A DNA stretch of 64,000 bases from Arenibacter algicola (GCF_018860365.1 NZ_JAHKPO010000018.1:186001-250000), one strand, 5' to 3'; positions 53,617 to 62,088 are shown, counted from the first letter of the stretch. Notes: a model not told the origin generated them from the letters alone. Translations and numbers: made by a program.

Positions 53617-56600
53617 TTAATATTGTCTAATAAGTATCTCAGCACTTGGTTCTACACTTCGCATTGATTGCATTGCCGTTAAGGTATCGTCATCATTTTT
53701 CTTCTCTTGAATAGGCACGATTAATGAATCTTTAGGATGGTCTCTCCAAAAATATTTAAGGTCTTTTTGTGCATCAATTTTATATTTCCAATCTCTTAAA
53801 ATATTATCAATCTTTTCAGTTATAAGTTGTAAATCATTTTGAGCAAAGTGATGGTTTTGAAAAAGTTGAAGCAAATTATTTCGTAATTCATTTTTTACTT
53901 TGTCATCAATTAAGGCTGTTGCCGCATTATTAGCGGTATATGGTGTGGTATGTCTGAAATAAGCAAGAATTAGTGTAAACAACATTTTGTCCAAAGCATT
54001 TTCGGCAAATGGTGTTACGCTTAATGGTTCTACTTGTTTATAAAATGTTTTGTGGAATTGTACAAAATCTTCAAAGTAAGATAAATCACGGCTATTGAAT
54101 GGGTCGTAAAGCGTAATAACCAAGCCTTCGTTTTTTCTTGCCACACGGCTACTTGCCTGAATATATTCAGCTGTATTTGGTGGCATTCCGTTCATTATCA
54201 TTAGACCTAGCCTACTAACATCAAGACCAACACTAATCATATTAGTTGCCAATACTAAGTCGTAAGCCTTATGTTCATTGATGTTTCCGTTAAATTCAAT
54301 TTCTAATTTATCTAAATTCTTCTTGATTTTTTCATTAGGAATACGGCTTGTCAATTCAATGTTTCGATATGATAATTTATTGTAATTACTTCTTTCACTA
54401 TGTGAATTGTTATTCAAGTATCGAACTTGTAATTGCTTGATAATTGGTTTTAATTCCGAATTAATTTTATTAGAAAATCGTCCAATTTCTTTTAAGCTCT
54501 TGAAATAAGAGAGTATCGTCCAAAAATTATCTACTTCTTTTTTATCTGACGACTTTTTCCAAACTTCCAATCTTGCAAAAAGCAATGATGCCAATAATTG
54601 TAAATTGGTAACAACAGTTGTCTTTCCCGTTGGTAAAATGCCTATATATTTTCTTTTACTTTCTTCAATTACTTTTGAAAAAAATGTGTCGTCTGAATTA
54701 GTAGCATATTGTGGAAATATTCGTGCTTCTCTGCCGTACAAACCTTGAATTTGTTTGTCAACATTTTTGACGGTTGCCGTGGAAGCAATGATTTTAGGGT
54801 TATCACAAAGTTGCAACAAGGCATTTTCAAATAAACCAACTAAACTTCCCAAGGTTCCATTTAATAAGTGTAATTCATCTTGAATTATCAATTCTGGTTT
54901 ACGATTTGAGCCATTGTTGAAGAATGTAGTAGATTCTCCTTTCCAAGCTAATGATGCAAATTTATCAACGGTCGCAAAAAGAATAGTAGGTGGATTTGAA
55001 TAAATATCTTCATCTATTAAGACTACTGGCAAACCTCCGTTTTGTTCCGAAAAATGACAAGCATTGTTCAAGCAATAGCTTCTTAACTGCCTGTAAGTTC
55101 TATGTCCAATTTGATGTGCTTTGTCTTTTTCATTTATTCGTGAGATAATTTTAGTATTACACCATTGACAGTTTGATAATTGAAAAGGGTTTACAACATA
55201 TTGATTGCCTTGATTGAGCTTATTTTGAGCGTATTCTAATTTTTTCTTACCATCTTTTAAGTAATTAGGAATTGTTTGTTTACCCACCCAAAAACCAATC
55301 GAAACAGGTTTGTCACCTAAATCTGTATGATTACTTCGGATAAATTCACAAGCTAAAATTAATTTTGAAGCTCTTTCAAATTGTTGTGCAGAAAGCAAAC
55401 GCAATGTGTAGCGGATGATTATGTTTACACCATCGTAACTATCAGGATATTGTATTCTTCTCCAAAAAATCAAGAATGCTGAAACTGCTAAATATGCTTC
55501 TGTTTTTCCACCACCAGTAGGGAAGTAGAGTAAATCAATCAACTCTTTTTCATTGCTATTTTCATCAACAAACGAAGCCAAACATTGTAAAATAAATGCT
55601 AATTGAAATGGTCGCCATTCTGGTATTCGGTCTGAGGGGAATGGCAATGTTCCATAATCTTGAAATTTATTTTGTAATGGTTCACTACGTTCCCAAACTT
55701 CATATCCTTCTTTTTTCTTACTAAAATGTTGCTGGCTTTGAAAAAATTGCAGATAAATAGCAGTATTAGATAATTGAAATGCTCGTAAAGCATTTTCATT
55801 TTCAGAAAGTAATTTAATTCCATTGATTATTCTGTCGTAAATCTGCTCACACTTTTTGATGTTTTTTAAACCTAATTCATTTCCGTTTGCAGATTTATTT
55901 TCTTCTTCAATCCAATTTTTGTATGCTTTAGCTACCTGCGTAAGATTAGAGATAATACTTTCTGTATCAGAATTGTAAACAGAAAGGTTTTTAATGTTTA
56001 GAATGTCTCCTTTAATTTTGTCGGTTTCTGAACTTTGGTTTTTTACATCATATTCAGGCAAAAAAGTAGATTGAATCCATTGAGGTGTGTTTGGTGATTG
56101 AGCATTTTCCCAAGTGCAAGCTGTGTTATGTCCAATACCAAATGCTAATTTATCACGATAGAGATAATCCAACATTTTGTCTTCATCAGTTTTGTACAAA
56201 TGTGCTTTGTAATCCCTGAATGGTAACAATTTTCCACTTTCAATTCTCACTTCAGTTTGAAAACAGGATAATTGATTTACCTTTTCTTTTGAAAGTGAAA
56301 ACTTGTCTTTAGGAATCAATGTTTTATTTTCAATAACTGCTTTAATAAAATACTTGTCAGAATAATTTGTGTAAATTTTAAAATGAACAACAAGGTTTTC
56401 CTTCATTTCCTTGCTCCATTTTTCTGTATTCACATTTGATTGTTCAGATAGTATTAATTCAAGGTGCTGATTGTCGGCTGAAAGAATATCCTTGATATTT
56501 GTCTCAATCTCAATTGAATTGTCATTTCGTTTGTATTTGTCTTTAAAAAAAAGTTTTGAAATGATTTTGTATAAGGCGTGGTCATAAGATGTTGCTTTTG

Positions 56601-57219
56601 CCAAGGATTTTAATCCATCTTGAAATGCTTGGTATTCTGCGGTTATATTTCCGTCTTTTGTTCGCTGTATTTTTTTAGTTTGTGAAAGTGTCTTGTTCGG
56701 TTCGTCATAACTTATAAAATTATTTAAACCGTGTTCGGATAGTAAGTTTATACCTTCGCCATCATAAGAAATTTTTGTTTCCTCAGGTTTTGCTTTTGAA
56801 TAATTTCCAAAAGAAATAACAGTTTTAAATTTTTCACAAGATTTTTCAACGGCAAACGTAATCCCGAAATGGGAAGGGAAAAACGTGTTTGAAGTATATT
56901 TGGGTTGAGTGTCTGTTTTATCCGTTTCATCATCATCTTTAAAAAATTCTTTTTCCTTTTTTTCTTCTTCATCTATGTCTGAATTTAAATCAGTTACATC
57001 ATCTGCATCTTCTTCTTTCATTTCCTGCTCGCCATTGTCGCTTGCATTTGGTTGTAACTGTTTTGGAAATAAAATTCCCGAATAGTATCGTTGTAAAGGT
57101 TTCCCTTCAATGATTTCATCACTAAAATCATCTTTGCATAGAAAAATGTCAGAACCTGGACCGATTATTTCTTTCTTAACACGTTCAATGACTATATTTC
57201 TGTTCTCTTTTACGCTCAT
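53617..57219 (-). CDS. drmA: DrmA-like SF2 helicase (DISARM-type defence)
   Basis: 1200 aa. Acidic linker at residues about 60-100 (EEDADDVTDLNSDIDEEEKK). Walker A FPTGGGKTEAY at about 565, DEXH motif IIQDELHLLNG at about 780, helicase C-terminal motif ASSRVARKNEGLVITLYDPF at about 1023. Length and order match DrmA. Starts 4 bp before the end of the upstream gene (ATGA overlap with 57216-58688), so translation is coupled. Confidence 0.92.
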   Translation of the reverse strand: MSVKENRNIVIERVKKEIIGPGSDIFLCKDDFSDEIIEGKPLQRYYSGILFPKQLQPNASDNGEQEMKEEDADDVTDLNSDIDEEEKKEKEFFKDDDETDKTDTQPKYTSNTFFPSHFGITFAVEKSCEKFKTVISFGNYSKAKPEETKISYDGEGINLLSEHGLNNFISYDEPNKTLSQTKKIQRTKDGNITAEYQAFQDGLKSLAKATSYDHALYKIISKLFFKDKYKRNDNSIEIETNIKDILSADNQHLELILSEQSNVNTEKWSKEMKENLVVHFKIYTNYSDKYFIKAVIENKTLIPKDKFSLSKEKVNQLSCFQTEVRIESGKLLPFRDYKAHLYKTDEDKMLDYLYRDKLAFGIGHNTACTWENAQSPNTPQWIQSTFLPEYDVKNQSSETDKIKGDILNIKNLSVYNSDTESIISNLTQVAKAYKNWIEEENKSANGNELGLKNIKKCEQIYDRIINGIKLLSENENALRAFQLSNTAIYLQFFQSQQHFSKKKEGYEVWERSEPLQNKFQDYGTLPFPSDRIPEWRPFQLAFILQCLASFVDENSNEKELIDLLYFPTGGGKTEAYLAVSAFLIFWRRIQYPDSYDGVNIIIRYTLRLLSAQQFERASKLILACEFIRSNHTDLGDKPVSIGFWVGKQTIPNYLKDGKKKLEYAQNKLNQGNQYVVNPFQLSNCQWCNTKIISRINEKDKAHQIGHRTYRQLRSYCLNNACHFSEQNGGLPVVLIDEDIYSNPPTILFATVDKFASLAWKGESTTFFNNGSNRKPELIIQDELHLLNGTLGSLVGLFENALLQLCDNPKIIASTATVKNVDKQIQGLYGREARIFPQYATNSDDTFFSKVIEESKRKYIGILPTGKTTVVTNLQLLASLLFARLEVWKKSSDKKEVDNFWTILSYFKSLKEIGRFSNKINSELKPIIKQLQVRYLNNNSHSERSNYNKLSYRNIELTSRIPNEKIKKNLDKLEIEFNGNINEHKAYDLVLATNMISVGLDVSRLGLMIMNGMPPNTAEYIQASSRVARKNEGLVITLYDPFNSRDLSYFEDFVQFHKTFYKQVEPLSVTPFAENALDKMLFTLILAYFRHTTPYTANNAATALIDDKVKNELRNNLLQLFQNHHFAQNDLQLITEKIDNILRDWKYKIDAQKDLKYFWRDHPKDSLIVPIQEKKNDDDTLTAMQSMRSVEPSAEILIRQY

Positions 57220-58688
57220 ATTTCAATTAATTGTAAAGCTGTTTCTTCTAATTTTTCAATGCTTTCACTAATAGCTTCTTTGCTAACAACTGTGTGCATT
57301 GGCATAAACTCATCAACAAAAGCGTGTAAAGTGTATTCGTTGAAATTTCTTTTTCTCAATATTTCCCCAATTTTCTTTTTCTTCAAAAACAGACGCAATT
57401 CTTGTTTTAACCCACGACCAAGTACAATCATTGTGCTATTGTAAGTGGTTTTTGATTTTAAAACTGGGTTTAAAATCGTGTCAATTTCATTATCAGATAA
57501 ATTATGATAATACAATTTTAAAATTGCTCTTAAATCATTTTTATACATTGGAAACTTTCTAAATCCACTACCGTAAGCTGCTAATGTATTAGGTAACACT
57601 TTTAAGCCGTTTTCTTTTAATTTTTGATAAAGTTGTTCATCTCCAAACTTGTTTCGCAAATCACATATGATTTGTTTCCAAAAATTTGAGTGTTCTTCTA
57701 CTTTTCCAAAAATGTCAGGCTCGGTTTCAACAGCAACCTGATAAAGGTTATCGGCTAATTGTTCTTTTGGATAAATTCTAATTTTGTCTCCTACTTTGAT
57801 TTTATAGGATTTTATCAAATCTCCTTTATCAGTAAAAACGGTATCATTGCTTTCTAAGAACAGTTCGATTTTCGTGGTTATTATTTTGTAAATAAGTTTT
57901 TCTTCAATTTCATTCAGCAATAAATCACATTCTTCTTTATATCCATCATAAGCCTTGTTATTCATTTCGTCTAATCGACAAACAATACCATTTATGGTAG
58001 AACTGATGTCAGTAACATTATTTCTTGTTTCTTTATATTCAATACCACAAACTTTAAAACGGTCGGTTGATTTGATTTCAGTTTCAATCAGTTTTTTCCT
58101 TTGGTCAAGATATTTGTGATATAAGTTCTTTTCCTGTTTATAGATAATCAATCTTATTTCATTATCTAAATTGTAGAAATAATCAAAATCTTTCTGACCG
58201 TTGAATGAATAAAATACCAAAACTTTGTTTTGAATATCTATTCGTTTTAAGTTTGAAAAAGGGACTGTTTCAACTCTTCTGTTTTTGATATGTTGACTTA
58301 TGAAATCCAAATCATTGTTGTCAACTACTACAATTGTTCTTTTGTCGCTTTTATTCAAGAAGTCGAATAAAATTTGTTGTTTTGGCTGTCTTTCATTAAT
58401 TAGTTGAAGTAAACTAATGAGTTCAGTTTTTGGATTATTGTCTTTGAGATAATCTGTTGTATATCCACCTGCATTATCTAACTCTTTTTCTAATTCTTTG
58501 TTGATGTTGAGCCTGTTTATGAGATTTTCAATAGTTTCTTTTTGAATAGCATTTAAGCCAACTCGTAATATGTTTCCGTAGGATTTCAAATCAAAACCAA
58601 ACTCTGAATGGATAAATTGTACTTTCATATCAAGACTTTTGATACACTCTTCTATTTCTTTGTTTGGTATGTTTCGGAAATTAATCAT
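57216..58688 (-). CDS. DISARM-associated protein of unknown function (candidate C-terminal half of a split DrmE)
   Basis: 490 aa. No enzyme motif recognised; central alpha/beta segment TIVVVDNNDLDFISQHIKNR, and an all-alpha C-terminus. Starts inside the last codons of 58685-59575 (ATGA) and ends overlapping drmA. Together with the preceding 296-aa protein it totals 786 aa, similar to what is expected for DrmE-like proteins of class 2 DISARM. This is inference from length, order and context only. Confidence 0.5.
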   Translation of the reverse strand: MINFRNIPNKEIEECIKSLDMKVQFIHSEFGFDLKSYGNILRVGLNAIQKETIENLINRLNINKELEKELDNAGGYTTDYLKDNNPKTELISLLQLINERQPKQQILFDFLNKSDKRTIVVVDNNDLDFISQHIKNRRVETVPFSNLKRIDIQNKVLVFYSFNGQKDFDYFYNLDNEIRLIIYKQEKNLYHKYLDQRKKLIETEIKSTDRFKVCGIEYKETRNNVTDISSTINGIVCRLDEMNNKAYDGYKEECDLLLNEIEEKLIYKIITTKIELFLESNDTVFTDKGDLIKSYKIKVGDKIRIYPKEQLADNLYQVAVETEPDIFGKVEEHSNFWKQIICDLRNKFGDEQLYQKLKENGLKVLPNTLAAYGSGFRKFPMYKNDLRAILKLYYHNLSDNEIDTILNPVLKSKTTYNSTMIVLGRGLKQELRLFLKKKKIGEILRKRNFNEYTLHAFVDEFMPMHTVVSKEAISESIEKLEETALQLIEI

Positions 58689-59575
58689 AAGGCATCTACA
58701 ATTTCAATTTCTTCTTTGAACCAATTCCAACAAGGAATAGCCTCATTTTTTAGAGGCAAATAACTGTTGGATACAATTATTAAATTGAAACCAAATCGAG
58801 ATTTGTCTTGAAGTATTTGTTCAATTTTATCAGCTTCGGTATCAAAGACAATAACTGTCTTGATTTTTTCTCCTTTTAATAGAATTTGTTGATAACAAAC
58901 CTCATACTTTGGTGTAAAAAATGCTAAACAGTCTTGTAAAGCTGGAATTGATTTAGTTGTAGAAGTATGATTTTCTTCTCTCGGATTTGGCAAATAGGCA
59001 CAAGGAATTTTGTTTTTATTAGGCAAAGAATCCCAAAGAGGTTTTTTGGCAACGAAAACAGTTTTACTTTCAAAATTAGTGGGTGTAAAGTCCATTTTTT
59101 TCCCTCCATTTAATTCAGAAAAAAATTTGGTATAATCTCTCAATTGCCTCGACCTTTGTTCAATGGGTAGAAAGAACTTAACAAGTTTGTCATATTTGAA
59201 AGGTGAAATAGCTTTGTTTTTAGTGTCTTGAAGGAAATAAGTGTTATTACTAATCCTTTGAATAATTGCGTAGTGTTGTTTTCCATCTCTATGAGTTCGT
59301 AAATCTCTAAGTCTATCTCCCTTTTTTAAATCAGGTAAATCATAATGGTTTAGGAAAATATCATTAGCAAATTCAACAAACAATTGTTTTCCTATTTCAA
59401 GGATTGTTTCTTTTGAGTTTTGAAAGTTAATATGGATAGGTTGGTTTTTTCGGTAAAAGTCTAAAATGAATTTTATTGAAAGGTCAGCAGTATTTGAATT
59501 AGTTAGGTTCAGGGTAATAATCCCGTCATATTTTTTCCATAATGCTTGATAATATTCTTCGTTTAAAATTGTCAT
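58685..59575 (-). CDS. DISARM-associated protein of unknown function (candidate N-terminal half of a split DrmE)
   Basis: 296 aa. RNA- or DNA-binding-like segment LKKGDRLRDLRTHRDGKQHYAIIQRI, then a helical part, then an alpha/beta domain (KTVIVFDTEADKIEQIL, FNLIIVSNSYLP). First gene of the operon. A promoter TATATTTG with TTTG 22 bp upstream lies just before its ATG. No known nuclease, methyltransferase or PLD motif. Confidence 0.5.
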   Translation of the reverse strand: MTILNEEYYQALWKKYDGIITLNLTNSNTADLSIKFILDFYRKNQPIHINFQNSKETILEIGKQLFVEFANDIFLNHYDLPDLKKGDRLRDLRTHRDGKQHYAIIQRISNNTYFLQDTKNKAISPFKYDKLVKFFLPIEQRSRQLRDYTKFFSELNGGKKMDFTPTNFESKTVFVAKKPLWDSLPNKNKIPCAYLPNPREENHTSTTKSIPALQDCLAFFTPKYEVCYQQILLKGEKIKTVIVFDTEADKIEQILQDKSRFGFNLIIVSNSYLPLKNEAIPCWNWFKEEIEIVDAL

Positions 59576-59595
59576 TTGTCAAAATACGTTTCTTT

Positions 59596-59629
59596 CAAAT
59601 ATATTTTCTTTTTTTCGAGCGTTGGCAAA
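59596..59629 (-). promoter_or_regulatory. promoter of the DISARM-like operon
   Basis: On the minus strand TTTG (59629-59626), then 22 bp, then TATATTTG (59603-59596), an exact fit to the Bacteroidota TAnnTTTG -7 box. The first ATG follows 20 bp downstream of the box, leaving a very short leader. Confidence 0.65.
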
Positions 59630-59715
59630 AAACAGCTCTTTTGGTTTTTCTGCTTTGGCTTATGTATCGGCAAAAAACCACATGTGCTGTTTGTGCGGCT
59701 GGCTTTTCAGCTTGC
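59604..59715. other. spacer upstream of the defence operon; loose repeat of the spacer at 51630-51741
   Basis: Both spacers contain AGCG..TTGGCAAA followed by TTTGGCTTRTGTRTCGGC and later GGCTTTT. No gene is seen in it. The other copy lies between S39 and drmB. Confidence 0.4.
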
Positions 59716-59912
59716 TTACAACGGTTCGGCTAAGCGTAGTGCGGAGGCAAGGAAACTTGTCGTTTCCGTCTGAGCACGAAGCTAAAGCTTTTGGTTTTGC
59801 TTTTTCTTTTTTTTGTCCAAAGCTAAATCCCAAAGATTTAGCGACTTCATAAATATACACAGACCTTTCAGTATTGCCCTAAAGTCCGCATTACGTTTAG
59901 GTATTGTTAGCA
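59716..59912 (-). repeat. attC-like site S40
   Basis: AAC at 59720 (AACGGTTCGGCTAAGCG), GTT at 59906 (ATTACGTTTAGGTATTGTTAGC). GGAAACTTGTCGTTTCC and AAATCCCAAAGATTT stems. R'' flank GTTAGCAAAC equals the start at S41. Confidence 0.93.
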
Positions 59913-60048
59913 AACGTTTTTATTTCAGAAACACTAAATCTAGATACGTATTTCGGTTGTTCAAAAAATTAGTGTTTGTAGTATTATTTTAATTACAAAG
60001 TGTATTTTATGATGCCCTTTACCTTTCTAATATTCACTTTATTACCAA

Positions 60049-60918
60049 TTAATTAATAATTTCATCTAAACATTCTGCTTTCCAAACTAGTCCAATGTCA
60101 GAATCTCCTGGCATAAGTCTTCCAGAATAAATTCCTAAAAATTTTTGCGCATAAGCGCCTGCGGAAATAACAAAACTATTTTTAGTATTGTAACTCGACG
60201 TTCTGCAAATAACAGGAGAACCTGACATACCACCCCTTGTAGAAGCATCTATATAAAATAATGGTAATTCATTAATATTTATGTCATAATCAGTTGAAAC
60301 TTGTCCAGTTTTCCAAATAGGTAATTTTCCAAAACTTGAAAATCCGTAAGGAAACCCAATAATGCTAACATCCATTGAAGGATATATCAAAATATCATCG
60401 TTAAATTTAACTTCATTGATAGGATATAATTTCAATAAGATATTATCAATACCTTTGAAGGTTAATGGAATAGCAACAACATCAACTGCACTCCCTTTAG
60501 GGTGCTCAAGCCAAATAGGTTTTTGTTTTTTATATAAATCTATTTCGACAGTCTTCCATTCCCCTAATGTTTTTCGGTGGAAATAAATTTCTAGTTTTTC
60601 GGGATTAGAAATGTCAATTCCCTCACTATTTACCTCTGCTTTTCCATTTGGGTGCTTTCCACTTACAACATGCCAATTAGTTATCAAATAATTTATTCCG
60701 TTTTTTTCGTAGATAAAACCTGTGGCTGTAGTTGTTGGAATGTATTTGCCATTTATTTTTTTTGAGGTTTTTAAAAAAAGCGAAACAGTAGAAAATTGGT
60801 CTATGTTTATTGTGTCTCTTACGTTTTGATTTAAAATACTACTGTCGGTTATTACCTCTTGAGCATAAGAAAAATCTGAAACCATAAAAGTAAGTAAAAG
60901 CCAAAAGAAATTTTTCAT
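60049..60918 (-). CDS. secreted trypsin-like serine protease
   Basis: 289 aa with a signal peptide ending SYAQ. Catalytic triad His83 (LITNWHVV), Asp146 (SAVDVVAI) and Ser232 (RGGMSGSPVI). No PDZ domain follows, so it is a stand-alone trypsin-2 type rather than full DegP. It lies 137 bp downstream of S40 and is the only gene of its cassette. Confidence 0.88.
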   Translation of the reverse strand: MKNFFWLLLTFMVSDFSYAQEVITDSSILNQNVRDTINIDQFSTVSLFLKTSKKINGKYIPTTTATGFIYEKNGINYLITNWHVVSGKHPNGKAEVNSEGIDISNPEKLEIYFHRKTLGEWKTVEIDLYKKQKPIWLEHPKGSAVDVVAIPLTFKGIDNILLKLYPINEVKFNDDILIYPSMDVSIIGFPYGFSSFGKLPIWKTGQVSTDYDININELPLFYIDASTRGGMSGSPVICRTSSYNTKNSFVISAGAYAQKFLGIYSGRLMPGDSDIGLVWKAECLDEIIN

Positions 60919-61260
60919 ATTAAATTTGTTAGTTTCATCAGTGAATAATTTTTATATGAATACATCTCATTTCCTAAAAAATATAAAAGTAGCATAATAA
61001 TCAGAAGAGGAGAAACCAAGTTCTTAACAGTTATAAACAACTATAATTCAGGGATGTATTTAAAATTTCCAATCTCGCCAAAGTAAGAAAAAGCTATTGT
61101 ACTATCTACGTTTTGAAGGTATATATGTATCAAATTTATGACTAACACCTAAGAAACGATTTACAGCTTTTATATTCTAGGAAGAATACTTGATTTTTAG
61201 CTAATTTTTAAGGATAGAATTATTGAGTAAACACAAACTTAAATACTTGGGCAAAATGTT
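60919..61260. other. 342-bp AT-rich non-coding region
   Basis: No credible reading frame, no repeat shared with other spacers. It lies upstream of the protease gene, within its cassette, and may hold its promoter. The length is unusual for this array. Confidence 0.6.
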
Positions 61261-61390
61261 TGCTAACGGTCTAGTGTATGATTAGTTGCGGACATTTCCG
61301 CAGGAAAGTGTCCGCCAGTTCTAAGATAATTAATTGCAGTGATTTCCGTTTAGGAAATCGGCCAGCAATTAATTATACACCGTGTTGTGC
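61261..61390 (-). repeat. attC-like site S41 (first site of the array)
   Basis: AAC at 61265 (AACGGTCTAGTGTATGATTAG), GTT at 61384 (AATTATACACCGTGTTGTGCC). Stems GGACATTTCCGCAGGAAAGTGTCC (imperfect) and GATTTCCGTTTAGGAAATC. R'' flank GTTGTGCCCA equals the sequence at the attI junction 61950. Confidence 0.93.
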
Positions 61391-61930
61391 CCAGTTTTTT
61401 ATTTTATCAATCAAAAGCTCTATTCGGTCATGTCTAACCCAGCCAGTCAAGTCCATATTTATTACATGTACTTTGTCCATTTGTTCATATATTTCAATGA
61501 TCCTTTGGTGGCCAAACAGAGAGTTTTCTTGTTCGCTATAAATGAAGGTTAGTCGGTCGTATGGAATCTTTCTTGTTCTAGTTTTATTATTAAGAAGGTT
61601 TACCGATTTGGTCATAATAGTTTTTTCTCCATCATCAAATTTTACTTCGAAAACCTCTCCAAATTTATATTTTCTACTTGCTCTGTATACTAAAATTCCA
61701 ATTACTACCAATCCGAATATTATAGTCCATAAATATGGTGAAGCTACCATTGATTCAAAAACTGAGTTTTTATTATCTAGATATCGATTTCTCCTCCAAA
61801 ACGGAGTTGATAATCCTAAAACCCAAAGAGCCACTAATCCTAAAGAGAACAGTGTTATGTATTTCATTATTAATGTTCCCCAACTCAAATCAGATTCAGG
61901 TTGGTCAATTTTAAAATTCGATTCATTCAT
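61373..61930 (-). CDS. two-TM protein with PH-like domain (first cassette)
   Basis: 185 aa from the ATG at 61930 (MNESNFKIDQPE); the longer frame from 61954 enters the attI-like junction. Two membrane segments (IMKYITLFSLGLVALWVLGL; YLWTIIFGLVVIGILVYRA), then KYKFGEVFEVKFDDGEK and FGHQRIIEIYEQMDKVHVINMDLTGW, as in 45007-45549. Stop codon within site S41 (tail NWAQHGV). Function unknown. Confidence 0.77.
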   Translation of the reverse strand: MNESNFKIDQPESDLSWGTLIMKYITLFSLGLVALWVLGLSTPFWRRNRYLDNKNSVFESMVASPYLWTIIFGLVVIGILVYRASRKYKFGEVFEVKFDDGEKTIMTKSVNLLNNKTRTRKIPYDRLTFIYSEQENSLFGHQRIIEIYEQMDKVHVINMDLTGWVRHDRIELLIDKIKNWAQHGV

Positions 61931-61939
61931 TGGCTTTAA

Positions 61940-62000
61940 TTGGGCACAACACATATATATGTGTAATTAAAGGTTAAGATATAAAAATAATGGTATACCT
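61940..62000 (-). other. attI-like integration junction
   Basis: Minus strand: a perfect 16-nt palindrome ACACATATATATGTGT (61949-61964) runs directly into G^TTGTGCCCAATT. The last ten bases repeat the R'' flank of the first cassette's own site S41, which places the crossover at 61950/61949. A further 8-nt palindrome GGTATACC lies at 61992. Unlike the attC sites there is no long dyad. Confidence 0.75.
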
Positions 62001-62074
62001 CCTTAACTCCTATGCATAAATAGATAGGATGGTTTTTAAAAGTTGTCATTTTATATATCATTTTGTATCTTACA

Positions 62075-62088
62075 GTATATTGATATAC
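62075..62088. promoter_or_regulatory. inverted repeat before the recombinase gene
   Basis: GTATAT-TG-ATATAC, perfect 6-bp arms, 11 bp upstream of the ATG. It could be an autoregulatory operator or a recombinase-binding arm. It shares the ATATACC ending with the dyad at 61992-61999. No clear TAnnTTTG promoter is visible in the 100 bp upstream. Confidence 0.4.

Noticed and set aside
59542-59860. Several short frames in the spacer upstream of the defence operon.
   Set aside because: They overlap site S40 and one another and contain no recognisable features.
343-61390. The regular repeats could suggest a CRISPR array.
   Set aside because: Units are long palindromes of varying length separated by genes, not 20-40 bp repeats with similar-sized spacers, and there are no cas genes.
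343-61390. The palindromes could be insertion sequences or MITEs.
   Set aside because: No transposase is present, no target-site duplications were seen, and the circle test ties each site to its gene.
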